Assembly: GCA_039619475.1 (NCBI GenBank)
Contig: CM077115.1
Span: forward strand, 224,115,291 to 224,179,290
Direction of reading: 5' to 3'
DNA: 64,000 nucleotides
DNA from: Icerya purchasi
Lineage: Eukaryota > Arthropoda > Insecta > Hemiptera > Monophlebidae
The notes under the pieces: model-generated
Database searches by the model: none
What the model saw: only the letters and a program-made list of their open reading frames with translations
Told to the model about the DNA's origin: nothing
Shown here: positions 1 to 11,159 of the stretch, in pieces
How positions within the stretch are numbered: position 1 is the first letter of the stretch
Layout of the letters: the number at the start of each line of letters is the position of its first letter
Position numbers and translations under genes: made by a program

Positions 1-1361
1 TTTCACTTTAAATCAACGGCCCTGTGTTTTTTAATCTATTTATTTGTTTATTTATTTTTTTAAAATTTAAAAACAGGTAGGTCCTCGAAAAAAAACCTTG
101 GTGGTAGCCGAACTTTCCTTCGAGAATCAAACTCGGTCTTACGGAAATTGCTTTACTCGCCCCACATGCAACAATAAATTACTTTCTTACCAAGTTTTAT
201 TCAATTTTCTTTTTTTGAAATGTATACATATATATTCGAATTACATACGAACGACTAGAGAAAAATGCAGCTGCATACAAAAACGCGTATATTAATCGAC
301 ATACGAAATCATATGCACATCATCCACGCGAAACGCCGTCTATACTCACTTACGCCGACTCAATCACACAAATTATCATAAAAAAAACAAAGAACAAATA
401 AAATAATGACAATATCTTGCCTGTACAATTCCGGTCGACGAATCAGGGTCCCGCGTTGACTCCTCTGACTGCACGTACAGATGTGTAAGACCGATTGGCG
501 CTAATTAACGAAGACCGGACTTCTTGGCCTCTGCAGCCGCTAAACTGTCGACGTTTGATACTTTCTCAAACACTTTCGTCCAACCTCGGTCTTCGAAGTT
601 TCGACCTCTGGCTGCTCTGTCTTACTAGCTTTATTTTTTCTTTCTTAGTTTTTTATTTAATTAATTAATTAATTAATTTATTTATTTTTTTATTTGACCG
701 CGACTGGTTCCCGAAACAATTTACCCGTCAGTGGTGACTAGACTTGCGATGACGACTTTTAATGAAATTAAATTATAAATTTACGCGAGAAACGACTAAC
801 AGACGACTAGAAAAGATAACGAATATACATATATGTAGTACCGTGTTTAACGTGTAGAACCGATTCTCACAGCTGCGAACTAAGTAATTTCCCTTACACC
901 AAGATCGAACGGATTCCGGCCTATCCACTGGTCTCTTATCACATTACTCAGCCACCGTTTTGTTTACATAATAGAAATTCCCTTTAGATTTTAAAGAAAC
1001 CGCCAGATGATGGGCTATGTGCTTATAAATTACTGACGTCAATGGAATTTCTTAATTTTTATTATTATAGCCTTTTATTTAACTCGCTTTGTCGTTCTGT
1101 CTGCCTGGGGGGAATCTTGCGAACGATTTTTCACCTACTTTCCAATAAATTAAAAAGGTGTCCTTTTAACGTGAAACTTCTTGAAAATCGCTCGTGAAAC
1201 GAAATTTTGAAACGAAATTGCGCAACGCAATGGCTATTATTTAATTCACCGCATATATTTATATATATTTATATATGTATATCTATATTTATCTGTATAT
1301 ATTTACTGTATTTATTATTTAAACTCATTATTAAATATATTTATTTTTGTCATGTATATAT
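1..1361. other. Noncoding stretch, no gene seen
   Basis: I see no credible coding region on either strand. The short open frames here are low-complexity and AT-driven. It holds a TTAA-type simple repeat around 655-690 and TA-rich tracts around 1255-1310. The first 26 bases are nearly repeated at 2749-2774 (two mismatches), so the window probably opens inside a dispersed repeat. Confidence 0.6.
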
Positions 1362-1582
1362 ATATAAAACTCGGCCATTTTGGCCTCGCAAAGGGCTGCG
1401 CCCCTTGACCGCCCTTGCTCACATTTCTATCTCTTTCTCTTCTATACTTTGTATAAAATGATCAAAATTTATAACTTAATTTTAAATCGGCTCATATGAA
1501 TATAATAACATAATCACAGAAATCCTATAAAATATAACAAACGTCACATAAAATTGATATATTTTGCGTTTAAAAATGTTAT
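1362..1582 (+). repeat. Repeat A, copy A1, left part
   Basis: This matches the copies at 26396-27268 and, inverted, 12765-13158. It starts with a short TA run, then AACTCGGCC, a GGCC-N5-GGCC palindrome, a second AAGGGGC...GCCCCTT-type hairpin, a pyrimidine-rich block, and an AT-rich part with ACATAAAATTG units. The copy stops abruptly near 1580, and its missing right end resumes at about 2659, so it was split by an insertion. No coding capacity. Class unknown. Confidence 0.8.
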
Positions 1583-2658
1583 ATGTATTATTACAGCAAA
1601 TTAATCAGCACTAAACTTGATAGGCAGTTACGAACTAGTACAAGAATGTACAGGACTAGAAATTGCGGTAAACCTTACTATGTACGATCTAGGGAGATTA
1701 ATAGTAAAATAGACAATGTAGAGGAAGAGGTATTAATAAAATTAATGGGGAAGATACCGAAGGAAATTGGAAATGAAAAAAATCTGAGAGATGGAAAAAC
1801 AAGGTTTTTTTTTTTTTTGGGTTCGTCTACAAGGACATTGGCCCAGGAACAAAGGAAAAAAGACGCAAGAAACTCAGATCTTTATACGATCAGAGATAGC
1901 TGACAAAAAGGAATCAAGAACCTGAACAACAGAATGAGAAGGAAGGGAGAGAATGAACGAAGCACTGTATGGAGTGGGAATACCAATTTGTAACAGGGAG
2001 GAGTAGAAAGCAGCTTGATCGGTTACAAGAAATGAACACCCGAAAATTATGCGATCCGGATCACATACAAATTGAATATTGGAGAGGTGTAATGGACAAA
2101 AAGGAGACGGCACAAGAGAGTAACAGAAAAGCGAGGAAGGAAGCAAACTGTGCCCAAAGCGCAGGCGGAAAATCGCAGAGATGTTGGAGCGACGCAAGGA
2201 AGGAAAGTCAAGAAACCAGGAGAAACGAGAAGGTTAAAATTTGGATGATGGCATAGTGTATAGAGCAATAGAAATAATAACAAAAAAAAAAGTATTGGCT
2301 ACGTTGACATGAGACTTGTTACTATCTCCAGTTTTAAGCTGCTAATGAGAGAGTGGTAGTTGTATAAAAATTATATTGTATTATTGTAATATATAAGTTA
2401 TCATGTATAAGTTTATTGTAATAGGAAATATTATTTTAGATGATGGTATAATTGTAATATAAATGATAAATAATGAGAGTGTGGATTTAATTTATAAGTT
2501 ATAACACTTTTTATGTTGTAACAGAAAGTAGTACTTAAGTTAAGTTGATGTTATATTGTACAAATAAATGATATAATTATGTTGGGAACTCGCAGACGGG
2601 CCCTTGTGAGACCCGCAAATTATTATTTAAAAAAAAAAAAAAAAAAAAAAAAAGAAAA
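1583..2658 (+). mobile_element. Poly(A)-tailed insertion splitting repeat A1
   Basis: The block between the two halves of A1 ends in a run of about 27 adenines (2629-2655), the mark of a retroposed sequence on the plus strand. A polyadenylation-like AATAAA sits near 2563, and a CGGGCCC...GACCCGC-containing 3' end precedes the tail. Its left 220 bases are purine-rich and not recognised. A family X LINE tail lies inside it in the opposite direction, so at least three insertion layers are stacked. The target duplication is not clear, because the A1 sequence at both edges is TAAAA-rich. It may be the 3' end of an unrecognised LINE or a SINE-like unit. Confidence 0.6.
1805..2290 (-). mobile_element. 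Family X LINE, 3' fragment (X1)
   Basis: On the minus strand this encodes the C-terminal part of a non-LTR retrotransposon ORF2: the block RLRFGHSLLPSS, then CDPDRIIFGC (a CCHC-like knuckle with an altered spacing), then the TPYSASFILSLPS and ISDRIKI blocks. The same series recurs in X2 to X9. After the stop comes the family's terminal motif GACGAACCCA followed by an A-run (T14 at 1805-1818 on the plus strand). It has frameshifts and is severely 5'-truncated. Noncoding relic; assignment to family X is firm, but the 5' limit is approximate. Confidence 0.8.
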
Positions 2659-2735
2659 ACGTAAAATTGAGACATTTATTCTAATGGGAGGTAGCCTAAG
2701 AATTACGTTGTAATTAATATATATAAATACTTAAA
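2659..2735 (+). repeat. Repeat A, copy A1, right end
   Basis: The sequence resumes with CGTAAAATTGAGACATTT, then GGGAGGTAGCCTAAG and AATTACGTTGTAATTAA, ending in a short TA tract. These are the right-hand end of the A3 and A4 units. It completes A1 after the 1.08-kb interruption. Confidence 0.8.
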
Positions 2736-3189
2736 CCGATAGAGGCGTTTCACGTTAAATCAATGGCCCTGTGCCTCAGCACAGCCATACCCAAATTTTT
2801 TCAGAAATGCCTGTTATAGATGACAATATAATATTATGCAACATCCGGGTTTTCAACTTCAAAATTAGACTTTCGGAGCGCCGAAAGCTCGAAATTTTGG
2901 GGAAAATTTTTTTTTTTCGGTCATGTGATATATCAGTGGAAAGATCGCTATTAGTCAAACATTGTGTTTCATTTGCTGAAGATTCCGTCTGTATTGTATG
3001 AAAAACGAAAGACAATATAATTGAAAGAATGCGATCCATTATTTAATAACAAAATGTAACATAAATTTCTGTAAATGTCCTATAATCAAGATATTGAATA
3101 AAATAAAGCAAAATAAAATACAATTCCAAATTTATTGTTTTTTATTGAAAAACATAGTAAAAAGTCTAGACTAAAAAATAAAAAAAGTA
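2736..3189. other. Short noncoding stretch with a dispersed 26-bp repeat
   Basis: Positions 2749-2774 repeat the first 26 bases of the window with two mismatches. A local palindrome (TTTCGGAGCGCCGAAAG) lies near 2870. The overlapping open frames on both strands here have no recognisable similarity and are rejected as genes. Confidence 0.5.
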
Positions 3190-3600
3190 AATTTAAAAAA
3201 AAAAAATAGCCTTTTATTTATGCACTAAAAGGGTACAAAATAACTTTATTAGTGTGCGACTACCAGATACGCATCTTAACATTAAAATCTGAAACTAGAA
3301 AATATTCTGAAAAATAAAAGCGTGGGCCGCAGATTAATAATTAAATATTAATATTATAATACATCCTAAGTCAAAACTACAATCACTATTTAATGTTGTT
3401 CCATTGTTGTGCATCACGATACCACATACACGGAATGTTTTTATAACTGCGGCCCCCGTTTTTATTTTTCAGAATAGTATTTTGTAGTTTCAGATTTTAA
3501 TGTTAAGATGCGTATCTGGTAGTCGCACACTAATAAAGTTATTTTTTACTTCTTTTCGGTGCATAAATAGAAGGCTATTTCTAAAAAATAATTAAAATTT
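3190..3600. repeat. Fold-back element with arms of about 130 bp
   Basis: Positions about 3204-3332 and 3447-3580 are inverted copies of each other. Shared landmarks are AGTGTGCGACTACCAGATAC and its complement, ATCTTAACATTAAAATCTGA and its complement, and CTGCGGCC/GGCCGCAG. The loop is about 110 bases. There is no coding capacity. It looks like a MITE or fold-back DNA transposon, but I cannot fix the exact ends or a target duplication because both ends run into A/T tracts. Confidence 0.75.
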
Positions 3601-4257
3601 TTTTTTGTATGTACTTCCAACCGAACTCATTCGACCGTATTTTAAACTGTTCTATCAGTTCCTCGGCTATAATGCATTTAATTTTCTCGTCGACTTCCCT
3701 TGAATCGCATCACGATAATATATAATCGTATTTCTAAATATTCATTTATACATGCACCGGTAGGTGGAAACGCGGATGCTTTTGATTCCATCGTATCACC
3801 CTATATGTGTAAAATAATAGGCGAATTTTGCAATTACGGCTGCGATTGGTTTACAAATTTAATAATTATTTCGATATTAATCAAATAGTCAAAAACAATT
3901 AAAAATCGATTTGTTTAACAGAATCTCTCTCTTTATGTATAAATGTGGAAGTAAAAGTACCAGCCATCGAAAGGAGCGATGGACGGGGTGGGCGAGCGTT
4001 CGGGCTCTCCGGACTCCCCTAATAATAATAATAATAATAGATAATAAATAACAGTAGTAATAATAGTGATGATAATAGTAATATAAAAAGCTTGCCATTC
4101 TTTTCGATTCCCCACTTATTGCAGAGCTAGTATACCGGCTATAGAATCTTCGGAGCACAATAATCTGTCGATTGTACGATAGATTTGACGAAGTGCGAAT
4201 TTAAAATTAAATTAATAAAGAATCTTTCAACATCCTGTTTGTTAATTATGAAATATA
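3601..4257. other. Noncoding, TAA-type microsatellite
   Basis: No gene seen. An AAT/TAA microsatellite with interruptions spans about 4018-4080. Confidence 0.5.
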
Positions 4258-4314
4258 GTAATTTATAACAAATACAATTATAATAAACAAATTTAAGAAT
4301 GAAATGAAAGCTTA

Positions 4315-4353
4315 CTTAGAAACGTTTTCGGGTATAACCCATCATCAGATAAG
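4315..4353 (-). ncRNA. Hammerhead-like motif, left arm copy
   Basis: The minus-strand equivalent of the right-arm motif. Here stem II is perfect (GGGU-UAU-ACCC) and both core boxes (CUGAUGA, GAA) are kept, but stem I has a mismatch next to the core (CUUAU against CUAAG). The two arms have therefore decayed at different stems. Unproven ribozyme. Confidence 0.35.
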
Positions 4354-4508
4354 AACACAACTCACCATGTGTGATCAGAAACAAATTCTAAATCACACTG
4401 AGGTCAAAACTTTAAATTGTTGATTTATACTATATAAACCGTTTTATTTCCTATTTGACCTCAGTGTGATTTAGAATTTGTTTCTGATCACACATAGTGA
4501 GTTGTATT

Positions 4509-4547
4509 CTTAGCTGATGATGGGTTATACGCGAAAACGTTTCTAAG
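4509..4547 (+). ncRNA. Hammerhead-like motif, right arm copy
   Basis: CUUAG (4509-4513) can pair with CUAAG (4543-4547) as stem I. CUGAUGA (4514-4520) matches the conserved core. GGGU/ACGC (4522-4525, 4529-4532) would be stem II with one mismatch and a bulged U at 4521. GAA (4533-4535) matches the second core box, and AAC-GUU would be a loopless palindromic stem III that could only pair between two molecules. The bulge and the stem II mismatch argue against strong activity. Motif recognised by eye only. Confidence 0.35.
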
Positions 4548-4604
4548 TAAGCCTTAATTTTATTCTTAAACTTGTTTGTTATAATTGTATTTGTTATAAA
4601 TTAA

Positions 4605-5493
4605 TATATTTTAAAATTAAATTATTCCCAAGAATTTCCGATGAAAACCGTGATTTCAGTCCCAGTTTTGCCTCGAGGAGCAGTAAATCAAATTCTTTAA
4701 AGTGACGCACGTAACGTTGTTATTAATAAAATTTTCAAAACTAAGACCGGCTACTGTTTAACTGGAGTTTGTTGGTACTCCGTATGACTCTTATTTTCAG
4801 CTAACATTTTTCGCTTTTTCTTTCACCGTTTTTCATTTATATCAGTTAACAACATCCCTTTGCGCAGCTGTACTAATTCGGCAGTGACGGATGCAAAATT
4901 AGTTTCGCGGGGGGTCTCAGAATTTCCTGTACTCGTTTTCAATTCGAATTAACCTGGACAACTGACCCTAGATTTAATATTTTCTGTTTCTCTTTTAATG
5001 TCTGAAAATATTATCCGCCATCGCAATTAGTTTCTTTTACCTTGTTACCCCGCAAATACCGGTAAATGAAGGCAGGACCAACATTTCTAATGCGATTTCG
5101 TAAATCGAATGTTTTTTTACGCGTAAATGTTTTTTAAAGACTTTTATTTAACCTGACCTTCCTGCTTCCATTCTTGCAAAAATCGTGGAACGCTAGCATG
5201 TTTAACAATACTTTTGTTATTACATTTAATTTCTTATTAAACTAAATAAAATATGAAATGTACGTACATATTTCAACCTAATTATTTGATTTAAATTTAA
5301 AGATTTATCCCGATTCTAACTCAGCTCATGCATCTTATAAATTTCTGCCCGCCGATGTACTACAGTGTAATAACTATGAAATAATAAATATAATTATATA
5401 TATATATATATGTGTATATATAAAAAAAGAAATCTGTAATATATGAAGATTGTAATATCTTTTACTTCATAAAACGTAACTGGAAATTTTAAA
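4605..5493. other. Noncoding stretch, nothing recognised
   Basis: No coding region or known repeat found. A TA microsatellite lies at about 5396-5420. Confidence 0.5.
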
Positions 5494-6060
5494 ATACGAG
5501 AAGCGTTCGATAAATAACGTGACATAGCTTCGAAAATAACCTTTCCAGCATTCAAAAATTATGGATAAAAGTACCGAAGAAACTAGAAGAAATACTTTAT
5601 TTTTGGTTATAATTTCCGAAAACATTAAGGCATTTATCGTACCGGACCACGAGTTTATCGATACCGTCATGGTAAAACTGCAGCGAAAAATTTCGTCACT
5701 ACCGCCGTGACTTCGTCGTCTGTTACGAAACATTTCCCACGTGTTTAAAATGGGGAAAAACGTGAAAATCCGAAAGTGACACCTCTGACGAGTAGGAGGG
5801 TGGATGTGAAAATTCGTCCCAATTATGATTTTGAATTCACACGCGAACGAGGACAAACGTGCAAAAGCACTGCTCTCCGGACTACAGCCATGTCTCTTCC
5901 GATTAATCGCTCGATGAAGTGACACATGAGTGTCACGGCAAGTGTACTCCGTTAGGAGTCTGTGCCAGTTCCAGAAGACGGTTGCGAGAACCTTCCACCA
6001 GAGCATTTGGTTTTGGCTTTTGGCGGACCTGGTTGACCTTTCATTTAAATCATTCTGTAA
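5494..6060 (-). pseudogene. Decayed mariner-like transposase, C-terminal part
   Basis: Read on the minus strand across three frames, the end of a Tc1/mariner transposase appears: a segment like NWDEFSHPPYSSEVSLSDFHVF, where mariners have the PPYSPDLAPSD motif around the last catalytic Asp; then TDDEVTAVVTKFFAAVLP; then DGIDKLVVRYDKCLNVFGNY, close to the family's usual C-terminus. The 179-codon open frame at 5467-6006 mixes these frames and is not the protein. Multiple frameshifts and stops; inactive. A terminal-repeat-like sequence ATACGAGAAGCGTTC starts at 5494. The 5' end was not found. A different mariner lineage from the intact copy at 11.4 kb. Confidence 0.65.
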
Positions 6061-6907
6061 TGTAATGCAGTCGGATTAGAATTAGCTGGAATTAAGCCAA
6101 GCTTTTGTTCGCGTACGTTACAGCGCATATTAGAACGAACGTAGTAATCGGCGCATTAAAGACGGCAGAAGCACTAGAGCACTTATCGTTCTAATATGTC
6201 GAAAGTTAAAATATGAAATAGTCTGGTTCACAAGTAAAAATAACGTCTCCGTCAGAGGTGGATCATGTCGGCGAGCGTCGAAACAACGGAAAAAAGTGAA
6301 AATTTATTCGATTTCGACGAACGACGATGTAATAGACCAGATTTTCTACCGATAGCCTAATTACGCTTCTTAAGAAACCGATTAGCTCTCCTATATGCTG
6401 AAACTTCCATTACTATTCTTGAACATATGCAAACCAGCTAGCGTAGCATGGATAGAAGTTCTGTAAATTAAGAATGTATAAAAAAATGTTCACTTGCGCC
6501 GTGCTAATGACCGTTATTGAGAAGCCCGCATAAAACAAAAAGACTTATATACAAACTGTATAAAAGTGTCTGTCCGTAAAAGTCGCACGCAGCTAATTTG
6601 ACTAGATGAACTTAACTGTCCAGCAGCAGCAGCAGCAGGAAAATTCAAAAAAGTGTTTAGAGGTAAACGTTATTTTTTTTCTCATGTTTATATCCTTTCA
6701 GGGGTTATCTCATATTTCCATCTAATTGACCGGGGTTAGAATTTACATGGAGATAGAGTGAAAAATCGAATTTTTTTGAAACTCAAAATACTATTACTAT
6801 CGCAAACGAAAGTGTAATGGCACTTTCGATGGATGTCGGTACTCCTTACCCGTCGTTTAAGTAAGTCACACTGATATGTAATATATTGCGTAGTTGAAGA
6901 GATACAC

Positions 6908-6942
<35 letters not shown>

Positions 6943-8699
6943 GCTTTGCCATCTCCTCCGACAAAGAAAAGTAATTTCTCAATTAAACCCGAATTTTGAC
7001 TAATATAATATAAAAGGTATAATTCTTGTTCGCGTCGAATTTCCATCAGCCAGCGTCACAGTATTCTCGGATAGATTAAAGTAATTACAAGAAATTCTAA
7101 CATTCGAACGAGCTTTGTTTTTTTTTTGTTTTTTTTTTTTTCTTCCGGAAAATGTATCATATATCGAAAATGTCCAAATTGACCGAGATTTAGGATGACA
7201 GACCGAAAAAATCACGATTAACGAGAGCGCTTGTAAAATTTCTACGAGATAGGATAGTTGAAAAAATCATCGAGAAAGACTTGCTGAGAATCACGATTTT
7301 GTCGTGGTTGAAATAAAATTATGACTAAAGTTTTCGATTAGTTTAGTTTCATTTTTATCGCGTTTAAAACACTGCTACGGGTTCGAAAATTTAATATAAA
7401 CATTTAATAATACCGTATAAAAGAGGTCTACGAAAATATTCAATAACACAAATAACCGCTGACGACATCATATGACCCCTCTACAACGTAACCAAGTGGA
7501 TAATGCAAAAAAAAAAAAAAAAAAAATACACGGGCAGAGGACTCACTTTTAATCGTAGGCTTTGTTGTACCGGCAAATCAATCGCCGCTGGTTTATTTTT
7601 GGTTTTAAATAATGCAAAAGTCCCTTTCCAGCGATCTTAGGTCAGATTTGTATTGTGATTAATAATCAGCATCATGTTTACTTTTTCGTTCTTCAAACGG
7701 AACGCTAGGAAGCGTTGATTGTTTCTGAAATGAAAGGATCGTGAAATAAACCTGAAGAAGCGTTCTAACGGTTTTTAAATCGGGACAACGGGGCAGCACG
7801 CCGGAATTACGCGTTTTGCAGTTACTAATCCGGTCCGTAACCGGGGGTACGTTTAGTAATTGACCACGAAAGAATGGTGTGATTCTCGCGACGATTACTT
7901 ATAGAGCGATTAGTTTTTATAACTGCGAAAATCCAGCGAGGGAAGCAAGCTCGAATAGTAATTTTCCAACTTAAATATTAGCAACAGAGTATTTTTATAA
8001 CTATGTATTTCATACGACTTTGAAAATTACAAAAATTTATAAATAATACACAAAAATAATGAAAGCAGAAAATATTAATTCAAATAGAACGCTATGCGGC
8101 GCTTATTATGCATGCCGTAATGCAAAACTAAAAACATTATCATCATCCGGGCATTTCATAGTATCGGAAAGTTGTTACTCGGCGCTGATTGATTAATGTC
8201 GATGAGGATTCTATTTGTTTTCGTTGACAAAAGTATTTTCAATCACGTGATTACGTATTAAGCGTGATTATTTTTCAGTCGAGTAAAATGCACGAATCGA
8301 TCCCGTTTTTCGCGGTCTATTACCGAAAGTACCCGCTCTGATGTAATCGTATAGTGTGACACATAACTCTATTGACTGATGATGCCTAAGAACATATGTG
8401 AAGAGCACACACCTCCATTCGGCTATTCGGCTCGTAATTCAACTCTCTAATGTCGAAATATCCCTGCCTATTTAACTAATTTCGACATAACGCGGAACAT
8501 ATTTTTGATTCGAAATCCGTACTACTCGGGATATTTGCAAGCATTTTTGTCGTTTTTTTTGTAATTCTTAAAATCCATCCGTAATATATTATAAAATCAG
8601 AATAATCGCCGCGTTTGTATAACATTTTGTTATTCACTTTATCATTTTTGTTTTGAGACACATTCGTTTCTTCCTTCTTCCCGCTCGGTTATTACACTT
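6061..8699. other. Noncoding stretch with small repeats
   Basis: No gene seen. It holds a 13-bp inverted pair CATATTAGAACGA at 6126-6138 and 6186-6198, a CAG run of about six units near 6621-6638, a TA microsatellite at about 6909-6940, a T-rich tract near 7118-7141 and an A-run near 7507-7526. The remainder may be intronic or intergenic. Confidence 0.5.
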
Positions 8700-10250
8700 A
8701 AACTTTTTATCGCTGATTCTCGTAATTCCTCAACTGTGCCGATGCTTCCAACCGTGTAGACTTTAAAGCGTGTAGACACCATCGGTGGGCGGGGGTGGGT
8801 TCCAGTTTATGCCGGTGTGTAGTAGGTCCGTGTTCAGTCGCTTCTACACTCTCGTTCGCTATTATAATTTTCGATCGCGCCGTACAAGAGTCGACCACCG
8901 CGGGAGGAAGTGTCCAGTTGGCGGCGAAATTTTTTCACCACCGGTCACCGACGATAGAGTGACGTTAGGGGTCCGGTATCAATAATAATCGTCGCGGCGA
9001 AGTCGGAGAACGGCTAGCGGTGCGACTTGATTTCGGGACAAGCTGATTGTGTGTCTGGTTTTATGTTTGAGCAAACAACAGTTTATCTTATCTGCTTGTT
9101 TTATGGCCACTTCTGCAGAATTTATTTAACAAAAAAATCAAAAGTTCCCCAGCAGCGTCGGGCGGCGATAAAATAGATTTGCGCGCTAGTCTCGCTGCGC
9201 GCCCCCGTTTTATTCTATTTTATTTTATTGTTATTCTTCTTCTTTCTTTCTTTCTTTCTTTCTTTTTTTCTTTTTTTTTTATCCTACTTTTTTCCTATTT
9301 CTTTTATTTCTTCGTCCGTTTGATGCGCGAGAGCTCCTTCATTGTTATGGTAGTGATAATAAAAATGGCTGACAAACAATAAACAACTGTAAAGTTAGTA
9401 TACAGCAATTTCGCACAACATTCTGGTTCATTTATCATTCCGGGAAAACGAATGGAACCGGGCGGCCGACCTTTGCAGGGTTCGGCGCGGTCGGTGCGCG
9501 GCTCGGGGCTCGTGGCTGGGGGGAACAGGACAAAGTGGTCCGCCGTCGGCGTACATATATAATAAATAGGGGGCGTTCGGGCGATGTGCGTGTGAACGAA
9601 CAGCATACGTATGTGCGGCGGTGAACGCGTGCGTTCGGCTCGGAGATGCGCGCCGAGGATGAAGCGAGAGCGGAACTTGCGAGCTGCTAAACGAATTTTA
9701 AATCGAAAATAAAATTTTCAAATCGTCTTTTTTCCTACGCCAACAGATGCGTATGTGTGCGTATCGCGAGTTAGCGTTATTACTTTATAGCGTCTTTATA
9801 TTTCCAGCAACGTTTCGCCGTTATTTATTATTTTATCATTTATTATTATTTTTATCGTTGTTATTTATTATCTATCATTACACATATCCGTCATAAATGA
9901 GCAAATACCATTCGCCGGCGATAGCGTTCGTATTTACTAGTAGCAGCGGCAAAGACGTGAACATCGCGCTGTTCGGTAATTCTCCGAATAAATAAATCGG
10001 CGAACTTTTTTAAGACGAATCGCGATTCTGCCGTTGTCGCTCGTTCGACAAACGTGAAGCAGGTGTAGACTTGTAAGCTCTCTTCCGGTATCGATGAAAA
10101 CCTGAACGTAGGACCGATTTCGTTTACGTTACAGATTCATATCGGACCTCGATAGCATCGCGCTCGTAAAATTCTAATAGTTTTGCACACTGAACTTTAC
10201 CCTCTGCCCCTCTTGGCCGTTGGATGAGTTTTCGCTGACTTCCTCGCTAA
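8700..10250 (+). promoter_or_regulatory. CpG/GC-richer block, possible host promoter
   Basis: Compared with its AT-rich surroundings this stretch is visibly rich in CG dinucleotides. It contains an arthropod initiator-like TTCAGTCG near 8836 and, separately, a TATA-like TATATAATAAATA at 9555-9567. About 45 bases below the TATA-like box an ATG opens a 33-codon Arg-rich frame (9611-9712) that looks like a leader or upstream frame rather than a protein. A first noncoding exon of a host gene pointing right is possible, but no downstream coding exon was found in the window. Pure inference from composition and short motifs. Confidence 0.3.
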
Positions 10251-11159
10251 ATCCAGTAACAGCCGCCCCGATTTCCTTTCTTTCCACTGTTCCGCTGTCA
10301 TTGTTAACGCTAATCAGGAGTTTCGTTTAGGTGCAAAAAGGTGAAAGGCAAAATCGTATCCGGAATATAATAATAACAATGCTGACTAGAGTTTCATATT
10401 GATCACCGCACTGACATTATTGTTGTTGTTGTTTTCCTTATTGGTGCTACGGTTGTTTCTTTGTTTATTGTCATTTACGATTACTAGCGGTCTTAGAGTA
10501 TTTTAAATAGTGCTTAAATTTTTTTTGTTCCAGTTTTAGCCAAAACGTTGCAAAAATAAGTATTGTTAATTAGGGGGTAACAGTATTGGCAAAAAAATTA
10601 AGGTTGCGTAAGGGTTTTTTGATTTTTCTTTTTTTTTTTTTTTTGATTTTCGCTGTAGACTACTAAGTTTATATATGAGTTTTCAAGAAGTATTTTGATA
10701 ATTTAAAAATTCTACTCGCGTAATTTCTCTTCAAATTTTTATTTATTCTTTTTTCAATGCTATTGAAATATTTACATTTAAAGAAGCTATATAAAAATTC
10801 TGCCACATTTCCTTATTTATGTCTGTTCTTATTGATTGTGTTTACGCTTTTACCGAGTCTTTCTTTTTTGATGGCGATTTACGTATAACTTTCATGGGAC
10901 CTACAGTGTTTTAAATATTTCCGGTTTGCCAAATTTTTAGTCGAAACTAAGAAGCATTCCGCCTAAAATGTGTTCGATGTAAATTCTAACATTGCTCCAG
11001 TTCTATTACAAACATAATCGCCGAGCATACATATGTCGTGTATTACAAAAAAAAAAAAAAGTCTAAAGGAATTACTGCAAAAGTTCTAATGAAAAATACG
11101 AAAATTAATAAAATGATAAATCGACGGTAATCACAGGACGATGTAAACGATACTAAGTT
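10251..11159. other. Noncoding stretch, nothing recognised
   Basis: No coding region found. A T-run lies near 10628-10644 and an A-run near 11047-11060. Confidence 0.5.

Larger units (their letters stand above)
4258..4604. repeat. Fold-back element with hammerhead-like motifs
   Basis: Two arms of about 145 bp, beginning TAATTTATAACAAA and ending in its inverse, are complementary almost throughout, with a loop of about 55 bases around 4405-4455. Each arm carries the string CTGATGATGGGTTATAC-CGAAAACGTTTCTAAG (one base varies), on the minus strand in the left arm and the plus strand in the right. That string has the layout of a hammerhead ribozyme core. There is no open frame. It is probably a nonautonomous element; similarity to Penelope-type terminal repeats is an inference from the motif. 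Confidence 0.75.

Noticed and set aside
1207..1461. 84-codon plus-strand frame
   Set aside because: Translation of TA-rich sequence running into repeat A1.
3889..4158. 89-codon minus-strand frame
   Set aside because: Tyr- and Ile-rich translation of a TAA microsatellite.
5467..6006. 179-codon minus-strand open frame as a gene
   Set aside because: It mixes frames of a decayed mariner; the recognisable motifs lie in the other two frames.
8355..8400. CTGATGATGCCTAAG as another hammerhead-like core
   Set aside because: The stem II complement and the GAAA box are missing at the right spacing.
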